Assembly: GCF_022549675.1 (NCBI RefSeq)
Contig: NZ_JAKZGR010000012.1
Span: forward strand, 62,001 to 126,000
DNA length: 64,000 nucleotides
Direction: 5' to 3'
Source: Belliella kenyensis
GTDB taxonomy: Bacteria; Bacteroidota; Bacteroidia; Cytophagales; Cyclobacteriaceae
Shown here: in pieces, positions 35,764-43,941 of the stretch
Layout of the letters: every line of letters starts with the position of its first letter
Numbering within the stretch: the stretch's first letter is position 1
The notes under the pieces: model-generated
What the model was told of the DNA's origin: nothing
Seen by the model: only the letters and a program-made list of their open reading frames with translations
Database searches by the model: none
Made by a program: the position numbers and the translations under genes

Positions 35764-35845
35764 TGATGTGTTACATTAATTAAAGCTACCCTTGCAGGGG
35801 TAGTACATTGGTCGGAAGGTGTTGCAGCACTTTCCGATTTTTTTT
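35764..35845 (+). ncRNA. Candidate cis-antisense sRNA opposite the susC leader
   Basis: On the plus strand, facing the susC start codon, TAACTTTG at 35750-35757 matches the Bacteroidota -7 box (TTG at 35732-35734, with a somewhat short 15-bp spacer). About 80 nt later is a textbook terminator. Between them is a second hairpin (CTACCC 35786-35791 / GGGTAG 35798-35803). No plus-strand gene is nearby to need that terminator. Bacteroides species are known to carry antisense sRNAs (DonS type) at this place in SusC loci. Expression is not shown. Confidence 0.5.
35812..35845 (+). terminator. Plus-strand Rho-independent terminator in the susC leader
   Basis: TCGGAAGGTG (35812-35821), loop TTGCAG, CACTTTCCGA (35828-35837; one G-T wobble), then eight T residues (35838-35845). 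It is oriented against the flanking minus-strand genes. Confidence 0.8.
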
Positions 35846-35849
35846 ACTT

Positions 35850-36950
35850 TTAGATTCCTCTGGTGAACTCGTACCTCCTTCCTTTTTTCGATATAGATAC
35901 GCCTGACGTAGAAGCTATAGTCCCTAAGACTTGCTCAATGTCTGTTTTCAAATCTAATCTTCCAGTGAATGTTTCTCTTTCTAATATTTTACTCCCTATG
36001 GCTATCTCTACATTGTAGAGTTTCTCAAGTCTCTTACTGATGTTTCTTATGGATTCCTCTTCAAAAATCAAATAACCATCTTTCCAACTCACAAATGGCT
36101 CTACATTTACTTCATTGACCTCAAAAGTCTTTGCATTTTTGCTCCAATTCAATTGCTGATTGGGCTTCAATACCCTTTTCTCTGCTTTGAACAATGACTC
36201 TCTCTCTGACTTTACTTCTATACTTCCAGTGACCAATACTGCCATGGAATAGTCATTATTGTCATAAGCATTCACATTGAAGGATGTCCCAAGCACTCGG
36301 TAGCTGAGGTCCTTAGTCTGTACTGTAAATGGGTTGGCTTCATCTCTAAATACTTCAAAATACGCTTCTCCTTCCAAGTAAATATGTCGATTGCTAGCAA
36401 ATGCTGTAGGATAGACCATCTTTGAACCTGAATTTAGGTAAACCTTGCTTCCATCTGGAAGTGAAACTTGCGATCTTTTCCCATAAGGAATAATCAAGGT
36501 GTTGTACTCTCCCAGTTTGGAAGATGCGGTAGTATTTTTATTGACCACAATGGCATCATTTTGATAATCAATGACGGAAGCTTCGCCTTCAAGCAGTATG
36601 GTCTCTTGGTCATTGATGATCAGCTGGGCTTGATCATAGTCTTCAAAATTCAATTGGCTTAGCATTCCAGAATAATCATGGGTGCCTGAGTACCGATACA
36701 AACCAAAGTATGCGCTACCTGCAACTACTAGAATGCCCACCAATACTGCTGCATATTTTAACCAATGTGCTGAAAACTTGCTTGCCTTAGCACTTTGCTG
36801 ATTTGCAGAATCAACGATTCTTTCAAAAAGTTGCTCCTTCCTTTCTGGAGATATCGAACCTCCTGTCGAAACCTTAAAAGCCTTGGGCAAAAATTTGCCA
36901 TATTGGTCTTTGAAATTTTTGCTGTTTTCCTGATCCTTATTTTCTGTCAT
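35850..36950 (-). CDS. FecR-family anti-sigma factor
   Basis: Inner-membrane regulator of 366 residues. The N-terminal cytosolic part (1-67) is short; a single TM helix YAAVLVGILVVAGSAYFGLY is near 68-87; the periplasmic FecR domain follows (LPDGSKVYLNSGSKMVYPTAF, YLEGEAYFEV, near 165-205). A C-terminal DUF4974-type domain ends TSGVSISKKGRRYEFTR. It should hold the ECF sigma factor inactive until the STN domain of SusC signals cargo. It lies between the sigma and susC genes on the same strand. Confidence 0.92.
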   Translation of the reverse strand: MTENKDQENSKNFKDQYGKFLPKAFKVSTGGSISPERKEQLFERIVDSANQQSAKASKFSAHWLKYAAVLVGILVVAGSAYFGLYRYSGTHDYSGMLSQLNFEDYDQAQLIINDQETILLEGEASVIDYQNDAIVVNKNTTASSKLGEYNTLIIPYGKRSQVSLPDGSKVYLNSGSKMVYPTAFASNRHIYLEGEAYFEVFRDEANPFTVQTKDLSYRVLGTSFNVNAYDNNDYSMAVLVTGSIEVKSERESLFKAEKRVLKPNQQLNWSKNAKTFEVNEVNVEPFVSWKDGYLIFEEESIRNISKRLEKLYNVEIAIGSKILERETFTGRLDLKTDIEQVLGTIASTSGVSISKKGRRYEFTRGI

Positions 36951-37153
36951 CTTGCTGAGATATCCTTGGAAGCGATATAGTGAGGCTTCACTTATTATAG
37001 AGGGAATTTATACCCTTGCATAGACAAAAAATCTCATGTAATTCAAAAATATATTATAAAAACCTGAAATACTGCACGTTATAAATTCTTGAAAAACGCC
37101 TTTGAAAAATCATGATAGCATAGCAGGTGCTCTATCTCAAATGTAAAAGAAGC

Positions 37154-37789
37154 TTAATTCATAAGAGCAGCTATGAAAAGGCTCAGCTGTATTCCACTTT
37201 TCAGTAACCTGAAATCTATATTCTCTGTAACAACCGTATCAGATTCAAAGTTGGACCTGATATCTTTGATAGCTCTGTACATTAGGGTACGACATGAAGT
37301 AAGAGAAATTCCTAGCAAAATACTGATGTCAGCATAGGACAGGTCTTGTATATAATGAAGGTAGATAATTTCCTTTTTCTTTCGGCTCAATTGGTTGATA
37401 GCTTCCGCAAGCTTGAAAACCATGATCTTCTGTTCTTCATTATGGATCATCGGGTCAAATTGAAGATCCTCGATTTCAAAGCTCTTGCAATTTGTATCCT
37501 TGAAATCTAAGATTGCATTACTATTAAGGATTGATTTCAACTGTCTTCTGAGACATGCAAAAAGATAAAATTTGATATTGATATTTTCAGATAAATTAGC
37601 TCTTCTGGCATGCAACTCGACAAACACATCATGAATGGCATCTTCTACTTTGAATTTGTCCTTGCAAAAAAGCAAACCATACATTACCAAGCTATCAACA
37701 TGGTCAAGGTATATTTTTTTAAAAGCATTTTGATCTCCCTTCAAAAATCTATTCCAAACAATTGACTCTATGTGGTAATCCTTTTCCAA
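37154..37789 (-). CDS. ECF-type RNA polymerase sigma factor (FecI-like)
   Basis: 211-residue extracytoplasmic-function sigma factor. Region 2 (DQNAFKKIYLDHVDSLVMYGLLF, then KVEDAIHDVFVELHARRANL, about residues 20-70) and region 4 (QLSRKKKEIIYLHYIQDLSYADISILLGISLTSCRTLMYRAIKDI, about 130-175) are clear. The C-terminus carries a hydrophobic tail (about 197-210) that some FecI-like proteins of this phylum have. With FecR and the STN-SusC it forms a cell-surface signalling relay for the locus downstream. Confidence 0.92.
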   Translation of the reverse strand: MEKDYHIESIVWNRFLKGDQNAFKKIYLDHVDSLVMYGLLFCKDKFKVEDAIHDVFVELHARRANLSENINIKFYLFACLRRQLKSILNSNAILDFKDTNCKSFEIEDLQFDPMIHNEEQKIMVFKLAEAINQLSRKKKEIIYLHYIQDLSYADISILLGISLTSCRTLMYRAIKDIRSNFESDTVVTENIDFRLLKSGIQLSLFIAALMN

Positions 37790-38042
37790 ATTTTTATACT
37801 AAGCTTGATGTAAATCCATGTTAATTTATCTTTAAATATATGAGTAACATTTTTCACTTCAAATTAATACGCTCGAAAAGTGCTGATAATGTAAATATTG
37901 GTATGTTTTGAGCGGCAAAACTTGTGAATATGGGTTTATTTTGATTAGAAAATGTGATAAACTATTCAAATTCTCATGTACACACATTAAAAAATAGCAC
38001 TAAACTCAAAATACCACGCCTAAAAAATGAAATATGGATTTT

Positions 38043-39134
38043 TCAATACCCTGGATACTTCCCATGCCACTCTTCATCATCATAGCTATAGTTACTTTTA
38101 CAACCAATGCTGAGGTCAATCCCAATTTCTTCTACAATATCTTTGTGCATCAACTTATCTTGCCAGTCTTGTGGTATTTGCTCCTGACCAACCATAAGCC
38201 CTACGATATTCCCCGTGATAGCTCCAGTGCTATCTGAATCTCCTCCGTGATTGATCGCTGTGAGGACAGCACTTTTGAAGTCGTTTGGATAGTGTAAGGC
38301 ACAAAGTAAAGCTATCGCAAGCGCCTCCTCTGCCACCCAACCTTCACCAATTGTACTTATCACATCTTGATCGATATTTTTATTTTTGTATTGCTTATGA
38401 AGCGCTCTAGCTTGGCTGACTTTATCATAAACTTCCTCGTGACCTTTCCGCTTTTTGAGAATCCTAAGGGCATTTGAAATTGATGTTTTCAAATCCAAGC
38501 CTTGTGACAAGTCAGCAATGATAGAAGCCAATAGCCCTCCACTCAAATAACCAGAAGGATGCCCATGGGTTATGGCCGATATTTTGACCCCTTCTTCAAA
38601 AGCTGTTTTCCTGTTGTGGTTAAAAATCAAGCCCACGGGAGCAACTCTCATTACTGTCCCACATCCTTTGCTATCATTGATCGGAACTTCTAGGGAGCCC
38701 ATAATTTTTGATTTCAAAGCATGGATACAAGTAGCCCCAGGGTCTCTTCTTTTGTAGAGTTCCTTTCTCTGAACTAGCCAACCTTCCATAAATCCAAGTG
38801 TTTTGCTAGACTCATCCACGCCCTCACCTTGAGTGTGAAGCCACCTGAGGTAAGATTGGTGGGTGATGTGAGTTTGAGCACCGCCAAAACCCTTTAACGC
38901 TGCCCTGTGACGAGCCCTCAACAATCCCTCCGCTGTAAAAAGCAACATCTGAGTATCATCGGTAAACTCACCTTTTACATCAGGATGCTCTACATAATCC
39001 TGCACTCCTGAAGCCCCATACTTGCTGATGATAGATTCATAATTCAAAAATTCTATTGGCGCACCCAAAGCATCACCAATAGCTCCTCCTAATATGCATC
39101 CGAGGTATTTGTCTTTTTTATTGAGGTTGGTCAT
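38043..39134 (-). CDS. ADP-ribosylglycohydrolase family protein
   Basis: Predicted di-magnesium hydrolase (DraG/ARH superfamily, PF03747) that removes ADP-ribose from proteins or nucleic acids. The metal motifs are seen: GAIGDALGAPIEF (17-29), GEFTDDTQ (55-62) and the C-terminal NHGGDSDSTGAITGNIVG near residue 300, which carries the second metal-binding Asp pair. Length 363 suits the family. It sits at the edge of a defence-like region, where such enzymes are sometimes found with ADP-ribosylating toxins; no ART toxin is recognisable next to it. The next gene upstream (GIY-YIG type) is 18 bp away and probably co-transcribed. Confidence 0.88.
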   Translation of the reverse strand: MTNLNKKDKYLGCILGGAIGDALGAPIEFLNYESIISKYGASGVQDYVEHPDVKGEFTDDTQMLLFTAEGLLRARHRAALKGFGGAQTHITHQSYLRWLHTQGEGVDESSKTLGFMEGWLVQRKELYKRRDPGATCIHALKSKIMGSLEVPINDSKGCGTVMRVAPVGLIFNHNRKTAFEEGVKISAITHGHPSGYLSGGLLASIIADLSQGLDLKTSISNALRILKKRKGHEEVYDKVSQARALHKQYKNKNIDQDVISTIGEGWVAEEALAIALLCALHYPNDFKSAVLTAINHGGDSDSTGAITGNIVGLMVGQEQIPQDWQDKLMHKDIVEEIGIDLSIGCKSNYSYDDEEWHGKYPGY

Positions 39135-39152
39135 GGTTCTATGAATTTGGCA

Positions 39153-39983
39153 TTATACTTTTGATCTATCTTTATTATCTATTGAACTCAAAAGCTCTCC
39201 TAAATTGACCCCAAAACCTTCTTCAATAAATTTCAATGTATGAGGTTGATTATCAAGTGAGGCTTTGATCAATTGAGAGGTAAATAATTTGTTATTTTTC
39301 TTCCAAACTGCCTGCTCCTTTTCTTTAGCTGTAATCCAATCCACTCTAACTAAAAATTCAGAATTCTCATTGTCAGAGTTTTCAAAAATCCCATTTTCTT
39401 GCAAGGAATAGTCTCTCAACGATTTCTGGTTTATATAAAAATCATTTACTCTTACAGCCTTTTCCGAAACTTTACCAACTCCAACATATCCACTATTCTT
39501 CAAATAGGCTACAACTACATCTCCAACTTCCAGAGTTCTAATCGGACCGCTCCATTTTGGATGTTGCCCAGCTGATAGAAACCCAAATTGCATGCAATCA
39601 TGCCAACATCTATGCGCTCCTTCACCTACATTTACATAATAAAGACCATTTTCAAAATCAAATCCTGAAAGATTAATATGCAGCTTATTGTGAGGTCTAA
39701 ACTTTTCAGCAAAATTTACCATTGATTTGTTGACCAAAGACTTTCCTAATTTCCAAATAAGGGTTTTTTCAACTAATAATGCTTCCTTTTCAGTCAACCC
39801 CTTTGCGATTACTTTGATAATTGGCTCAAGTCCAGCTTTTCTAATTTCTGCGATAATCTTTGTTTTATCTGAGTCATCATCAGATTTCAAGTGTGATTCC
39901 TTTCGATTTCCTTTACCCTTCCCATAGTAAAACTCTTCGTAGTTTCTAGGATCAATGTAAACGTATACGTAATAATTTTCCAT
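39153..39983 (-). CDS. GIY-YIG nuclease with C-terminal PUA/EVE-like domain
   Basis: 276 residues. The N-terminal half matches the LEM3-like/COG3680 GIY-YIG fold: YVYVYIDPRNYEEFYYGKGKG supplies the Y-x-Y and YGKG elements, and KEALLVEKTLIWKLG carries the catalytic Glu (near residue 92). The C-terminal half (about 112-200) has a PUA/EVE-like pattern: WHDCMQFGFLSAGQ, GDVVVAYLKNSGYVGVGKV. EVE-like folds bind modified bases in DNA or RNA, so the whole resembles a modification-sensing restriction enzyme. That activity is inferred. It lies between the ADP-ribosylglycohydrolase and a phosphatase, all on one strand with small gaps. Confidence 0.7.
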   Translation of the reverse strand: MENYYVYVYIDPRNYEEFYYGKGKGNRKESHLKSDDDSDKTKIIAEIRKAGLEPIIKVIAKGLTEKEALLVEKTLIWKLGKSLVNKSMVNFAEKFRPHNKLHINLSGFDFENGLYYVNVGEGAHRCWHDCMQFGFLSAGQHPKWSGPIRTLEVGDVVVAYLKNSGYVGVGKVSEKAVRVNDFYINQKSLRDYSLQENGIFENSDNENSEFLVRVDWITAKEKEQAVWKKNNKLFTSQLIKASLDNQPHTLKFIEEGFGVNLGELLSSIDNKDRSKV

Positions 39984-40012
39984 TCTATTATTTATTCAGA
40001 TTGCCAACTAAC

Positions 40013-40942
40013 TTATATGTGAATTAAATTTCGCTTTTCAAGTGATTCTTCATTATTGAGGCGATATGCCACAAGCTTCCCTCCTTTTGCTACACTGTAG
40101 TCTAAGCAACAAATATTGTTTTTGTAAAAAGAAGGTTCTCCTTTCAGCCAGTAGTGACCAAAAAACACTTTCTTGTCATTAGATTGATAATAATCCGATG
40201 AGTCAATTTCTGGAATTTCAACTAGCTGATTAGGCAAATTATCTATAGGCTCAACACTGATCTCTCTATAAGTCATTTGCTTAGGATCTTCCCACCATTT
40301 TATTCTTATTTCATTGCGCTCGTTTCCATCTTTATCTTTAAAGGAAAGCCCCTTAGGCAATTTTATTTCTTTACCCTTCAGTATTTGCTCAATGGCATCA
40401 TGAAGCGCAGTCCCTGTTTGGACTGATTGATATATCAACTCATCAGTCAACTTACCCTCGACCAAATTTTCTTTCAAATATTCGATGCTTGTCTTATCCC
40501 AGCATGCATGAACAGCTCGGAATTCTTCAGTCTCGTAAAAAAGAGGAAGAGTCTTAAACCATTCCAAATACATTTCATATTCCGATTGTCTATTTTGGAA
40601 CTGGCTTAAAGTAGCTTGATGCTGAATAATGTTCTTTATAGAGTGCGCTCTTAAATGCCCTCCATCCATCGCTTTTAAATGAAAACAGATAGCATTGTAT
40701 TCATGATTCCCCATTAAGGCGATAGCCATTTCACTTTCTACCATGCGCTTGACGATTTCAAGTGTTTCCCTAATCTGTGGTCCACGATCTATATAATCAC
40801 CCACAAACAAAGCCTTTCTTTCAGAGTGCGAATAAATTCCATTTCTCTTTGAATAGTCTAGTTTCAAAAGTAAAGCTTCAAGCTTGTCTGCATGTCCGTG
40901 TATGTCGCCAATAAAATCTATCATCGTTTTGGGGTTTTTCAT
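40013..40942 (-). CDS. PPP-family metallophosphoesterase
   Basis: Cytosolic calcineurin-like phosphatase of 309 residues. GDIHGHAD (12-19), GDYIDRG (48-54) and GNHEYNA (78-84) are the three metal-binding motifs of PPP phosphatases and ApaH/PrpE-like enzymes; a later FGHYWLKG supplies the last His. Substrates could be phosphoproteins or dinucleoside polyphosphates. The start may instead be the Met at residue 7 (40924), since MIDFIGDIHG is a common beginning. It shares strand with the neighbouring nuclease genes. Confidence 0.85.
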   Translation of the reverse strand: MKNPKTMIDFIGDIHGHADKLEALLLKLDYSKRNGIYSHSERKALFVGDYIDRGPQIRETLEIVKRMVESEMAIALMGNHEYNAICFHLKAMDGGHLRAHSIKNIIQHQATLSQFQNRQSEYEMYLEWFKTLPLFYETEEFRAVHACWDKTSIEYLKENLVEGKLTDELIYQSVQTGTALHDAIEQILKGKEIKLPKGLSFKDKDGNERNEIRIKWWEDPKQMTYREISVEPIDNLPNQLVEIPEIDSSDYYQSNDKKVFFGHYWLKGEPSFYKNNICCLDYSVAKGGKLVAYRLNNEESLEKRNLIHI

Positions 40943-41050
40943 TCATAATGAAACCTATATTTCAATTATTTTCGAAAGGGGTTAAATTCTATCTGACCAT
41001 CTGTTAATCCGTTTAAGATTTTTTTTCAAAAACTGATTCCTTTTCGCTTT

Positions 41051-42145
41051 TTATTGCTCTCCCACTTTATAGAAATATTTTTCCAACTGGCTCTTGATAT
41101 ACTCCTTATGCATGTCCATACCTTTTAAATCATAAATCTGTCTGGTTGTAGTTTCTATGCTTCGAGGATTGATATGTGCTACACTTCTTTTTTCTTTGAG
41201 GTAAAGGCTAAACGGAAACTTTTCATTAGAATCCCTTTTCAAATAATCTTCAACATGTAACAACAGTAAAATATTTTTACTGGCTGTTGTATCTTTTTCA
41301 TAGTTAAGATTTTCAACCCTATGATACTGTATTTTTTTACCGTCAACATCTTTAGTTTTTGAAAGATGATGCTGAATTACTTTCAAAAGGAGTTTTTTAA
41401 AATCTTCTTTATTCTTAAACTTACTCAATTGTAATATACTTGCTAGTTTTTCATATTTAGTTACAATTAAGAATCCAATGTAATGATAAAGCTCTTTGTC
41501 AGTGTACCATTCTTTTATTTTGTTAAAAGTATGTTTGATCGCTTTCCAATCTAAACGTTCATTTCTTTGAAACAAGTCATTATATCCATTAAAGGATACT
41601 CCCTTTTGTTCTTCTGTTTCTACAATAGTCACTTGATTAGCCAAATCAATAATCAGATCTATCCTTGTATCAAGATTGTCATAGTAATCATTGTCACAGA
41701 TAAACGACCAAAATTCATCATCCTGCAATTGATTTTCTATCTTTTCCCAGTCTCTCCTAAGGTCAAAGACCTTTGACTTTCCTGTTTCATCTGGATTTTG
41801 TTTAAGGGTATCCAAAATGAACAAAGTCTTGATATGTTCTGAGTTAGATAAAGGAGTTTCCCCAGCATATATATTCAAAAAATCTGTTTGAGGTGAGATC
41901 CTTTTCCAAGCATCATGCAGTTGAAGACTGAGTTTTGCCAAAAATTCCTCTTTATCTACTTTAGCCTGATCAAACCATTCCTTGGTCTCTTGATAGATTC
42001 TAAACAGGTGATTTACATCATTTAACAACACGCTGTTTTGTTGTTGCTTCCCACTTTGCCCTCCCAAAAAACCCTTCAAGATAAAATGTAACCCCATCAG
42101 GTCACTGATAGGGTGATAACCTATATAATTGTCATATTCATCCAT
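41051..42145 (-). CDS. GmrSD/DUF262-type protein lacking the N-terminal catalytic domain
   Basis: 364 residues that resemble the middle of GmrSD type IV restriction proteins: an ETKEWFDQAKVDKEEFLAKL helix, NIYAGETPLSNSEHIKTLFILDTL (about 92-115), and DLRRDWEKIENQLQDDEFWSFI with the TRIDLIIDLANQ segment. The N-terminal ParB-like part with the DGQQR motif is absent. The C-terminal DUF1524/HNH region is reduced to FPFSLYLKEKR and SVAHINPRS without the EHIxPxx core. No missing piece lies in the 312 bp upstream. It is either a decayed gene or a stand-alone regulatory/target-binding remnant; the long intact frame argues for some function. Confidence 0.6.
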   Translation of the reverse strand: MDEYDNYIGYHPISDLMGLHFILKGFLGGQSGKQQQNSVLLNDVNHLFRIYQETKEWFDQAKVDKEEFLAKLSLQLHDAWKRISPQTDFLNIYAGETPLSNSEHIKTLFILDTLKQNPDETGKSKVFDLRRDWEKIENQLQDDEFWSFICDNDYYDNLDTRIDLIIDLANQVTIVETEEQKGVSFNGYNDLFQRNERLDWKAIKHTFNKIKEWYTDKELYHYIGFLIVTKYEKLASILQLSKFKNKEDFKKLLLKVIQHHLSKTKDVDGKKIQYHRVENLNYEKDTTASKNILLLLHVEDYLKRDSNEKFPFSLYLKEKRSVAHINPRSIETTTRQIYDLKGMDMHKEYIKSQLEKYFYKVGEQ

Positions 42146-42265
42146 AGCAATAAAATCAGTTTACGATCAGATTTAATAAAATTAAAGCATTGGAAAACAT
42201 ACAGCGGTCAGGATTAGCCGTGATGTTAAAAATGCTTTCTTTCCATAAATCAAATATCGCCCGAC

Positions 42266-42289
42266 CCTCAGCCAAAAGATGTCTTAGAT
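42266..42289 (-). promoter_or_regulatory. Shared 24-bp motif, copy A (upstream of the GmrSD-like gene)
   Basis: CCTCAGCCAAAAGATG followed by TCTTAGAT. It matches copy B (45656-45679) at 21 of 24 positions and copy C (47840-47863) at 20 of 24. It lies about 120 bp upstream of the GmrSD-like start, within a 312-bp gap that otherwise holds nothing recognised. Confidence 0.6.
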
Positions 42290-42457
42290 TGAGAGAAATA
42301 GACCATATTAGATAAAAAACATCAAATTTTGACCGACTTCAAAGCTTTGGAAATGTTGCTTTAGGCAACAAGGCTAGCTAACAGTCTTTAGATGATTCTC
42401 TCAGCTTTTAGATATGATTTAAAAACAAGCATTTAAGGTTATTATATAGAGTGCAAA

Positions 42458-43663
42458 TTATTTATGAAGAGTAAGTTCTTGGTAAGCTTCATAGATAAAG
42501 GTTACCCATTCTCCAATCTTTTCCGCAAGATCATCATCATTAAATAGCTTCCAAGATTCAGATGGCAGTCTAGGGTGACCATTTAATTCAGCCACTTCAG
42601 CGAGGCAATACCAATTCCTATATGAATTCCCTTGATTAAGACATTTATTATTAAAACCCCTCTGTTTTAAAATACTATTCATTTCTTCTCTAATAGGTTT
42701 CTCTACATCATCACCCCCTCCATGCATTCCAATTCCAACAATTCCCTTATTCAACCAGTATAAATAAATTTTAGGAGTTGTTTTGTCATCTCTTTTAAAG
42801 AGTATTGAGAAATCCTCTTTAATTTCAATTTTTGATGGAACTTCTATTTCAAATAAGCCTTTCAAATTTTCATTTTCCCTCAAATTACTAACTAAAGAAT
42901 TTATGAATTTAGAATAAACATTTGAAGAAATATTTTGAAGTGCCTCAAAAGCTTTAAAACTATTTTCATCCTTGGTAATTAAATTTATGATTTCGTCATT
43001 CATATGATTGTCTATGTTTTGGTGGGTTAAGGATTTGATTGCGTTGGAATATTGGGTTAATGTCTCCCTGATGATAGGTTGATCGATACAAGCTAATTTG
43101 CAGCTCTCAATCCAATTGACAATATTATCGGCAAACGATACTTTTTTATATTTATCAATCATTTTTTCACACTTACTTTCTTCTCCAAATAAAGTGAGAA
43201 AAAGTACTGAATTATCATTAGCATTATTCGTGGTTTTTTGAATGTAATCAAAATATCGCCCCAATTGATTTTCTTGCTCTTCAGCCCAGATCTTCACTTC
43301 AATTGCAAAAGCCAACTTCTTCGAAGGGTTAGAAATAAAAATATCAATTCTTCCACCTTCAATTGTTTCTTGATTAACTCTTCCTATGGGTTTTTCAATT
43401 TCAACTTGAAATCCTTCTGTTGATTCTTTGATCTCCAAAGTATCAAAAAACAACTTTAAAAACTTATCTTTTTGCATATGCCCAGCTTTAGGGTTCAGCA
43501 GGTAGCCAATAAATCTAGTATGAAGGACTACTTCATTACGGACTATATCACAAGCATGGAAAATGCTAAAAGCTTGTCCAGTGGTTTCAAAAGTTTTATC
43601 ATAATATTTGACAACCTGTTCCACGTTATTTAACAGGTTCTTTATTGGTTCAATATTCTTCAT
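42458..43663 (-). CDS. PD-(D/E)XK nuclease superfamily protein
   Basis: 401 residues. The nuclease core is visible: NEVVLHTRFIGYLLNPKAGH (about 43-62, with the first acidic residue), GGRIDIFI with Asp107, and IEVKIW with Glu122 and Lys124, followed by EEQENQLGRYFDYI, the Gln/Arg-rich helix that completes the site. This is the PF14281 (PDDEXK_4) pattern found in defence islands. The C-terminal 250 residues have no recognised domain. Its own promoter region is 278 bp long and does not contain the shared 24-bp motif. A role in DNA cleavage against foreign DNA is inferred. Confidence 0.78.
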   Translation of the reverse strand: MKNIEPIKNLLNNVEQVVKYYDKTFETTGQAFSIFHACDIVRNEVVLHTRFIGYLLNPKAGHMQKDKFLKLFFDTLEIKESTEGFQVEIEKPIGRVNQETIEGGRIDIFISNPSKKLAFAIEVKIWAEEQENQLGRYFDYIQKTTNNANDNSVLFLTLFGEESKCEKMIDKYKKVSFADNIVNWIESCKLACIDQPIIRETLTQYSNAIKSLTHQNIDNHMNDEIINLITKDENSFKAFEALQNISSNVYSKFINSLVSNLRENENLKGLFEIEVPSKIEIKEDFSILFKRDDKTTPKIYLYWLNKGIVGIGMHGGGDDVEKPIREEMNSILKQRGFNNKCLNQGNSYRNWYCLAEVAELNGHPRLPSESWKLFNDDDLAEKIGEWVTFIYEAYQELTLHK

Positions 43664-43941
43664 CTAATTGTGTTCTTTATTTTCTATTCTGGTTCAAAAT
43701 ACAAATCTTTAGTAGAAAGTCTTGTGATTACATATTCCATTCTCAAATTTCATCCAATCATTCGCTTTTTTTTAAAATAGGAAGAATAGTAATATCGCAA
43801 TGAATGCTACTACCTGTTTTCCTTAAGCTTTTCTTTATTCAGAATCCCTAACCTATTAGATTCATCAATTTTAAAAGAGAAAAACTGCAAGCTTCTTGTA
43901 ATTAGAAACAATTGATTTGATATCCAAATCATTCAAGTATA

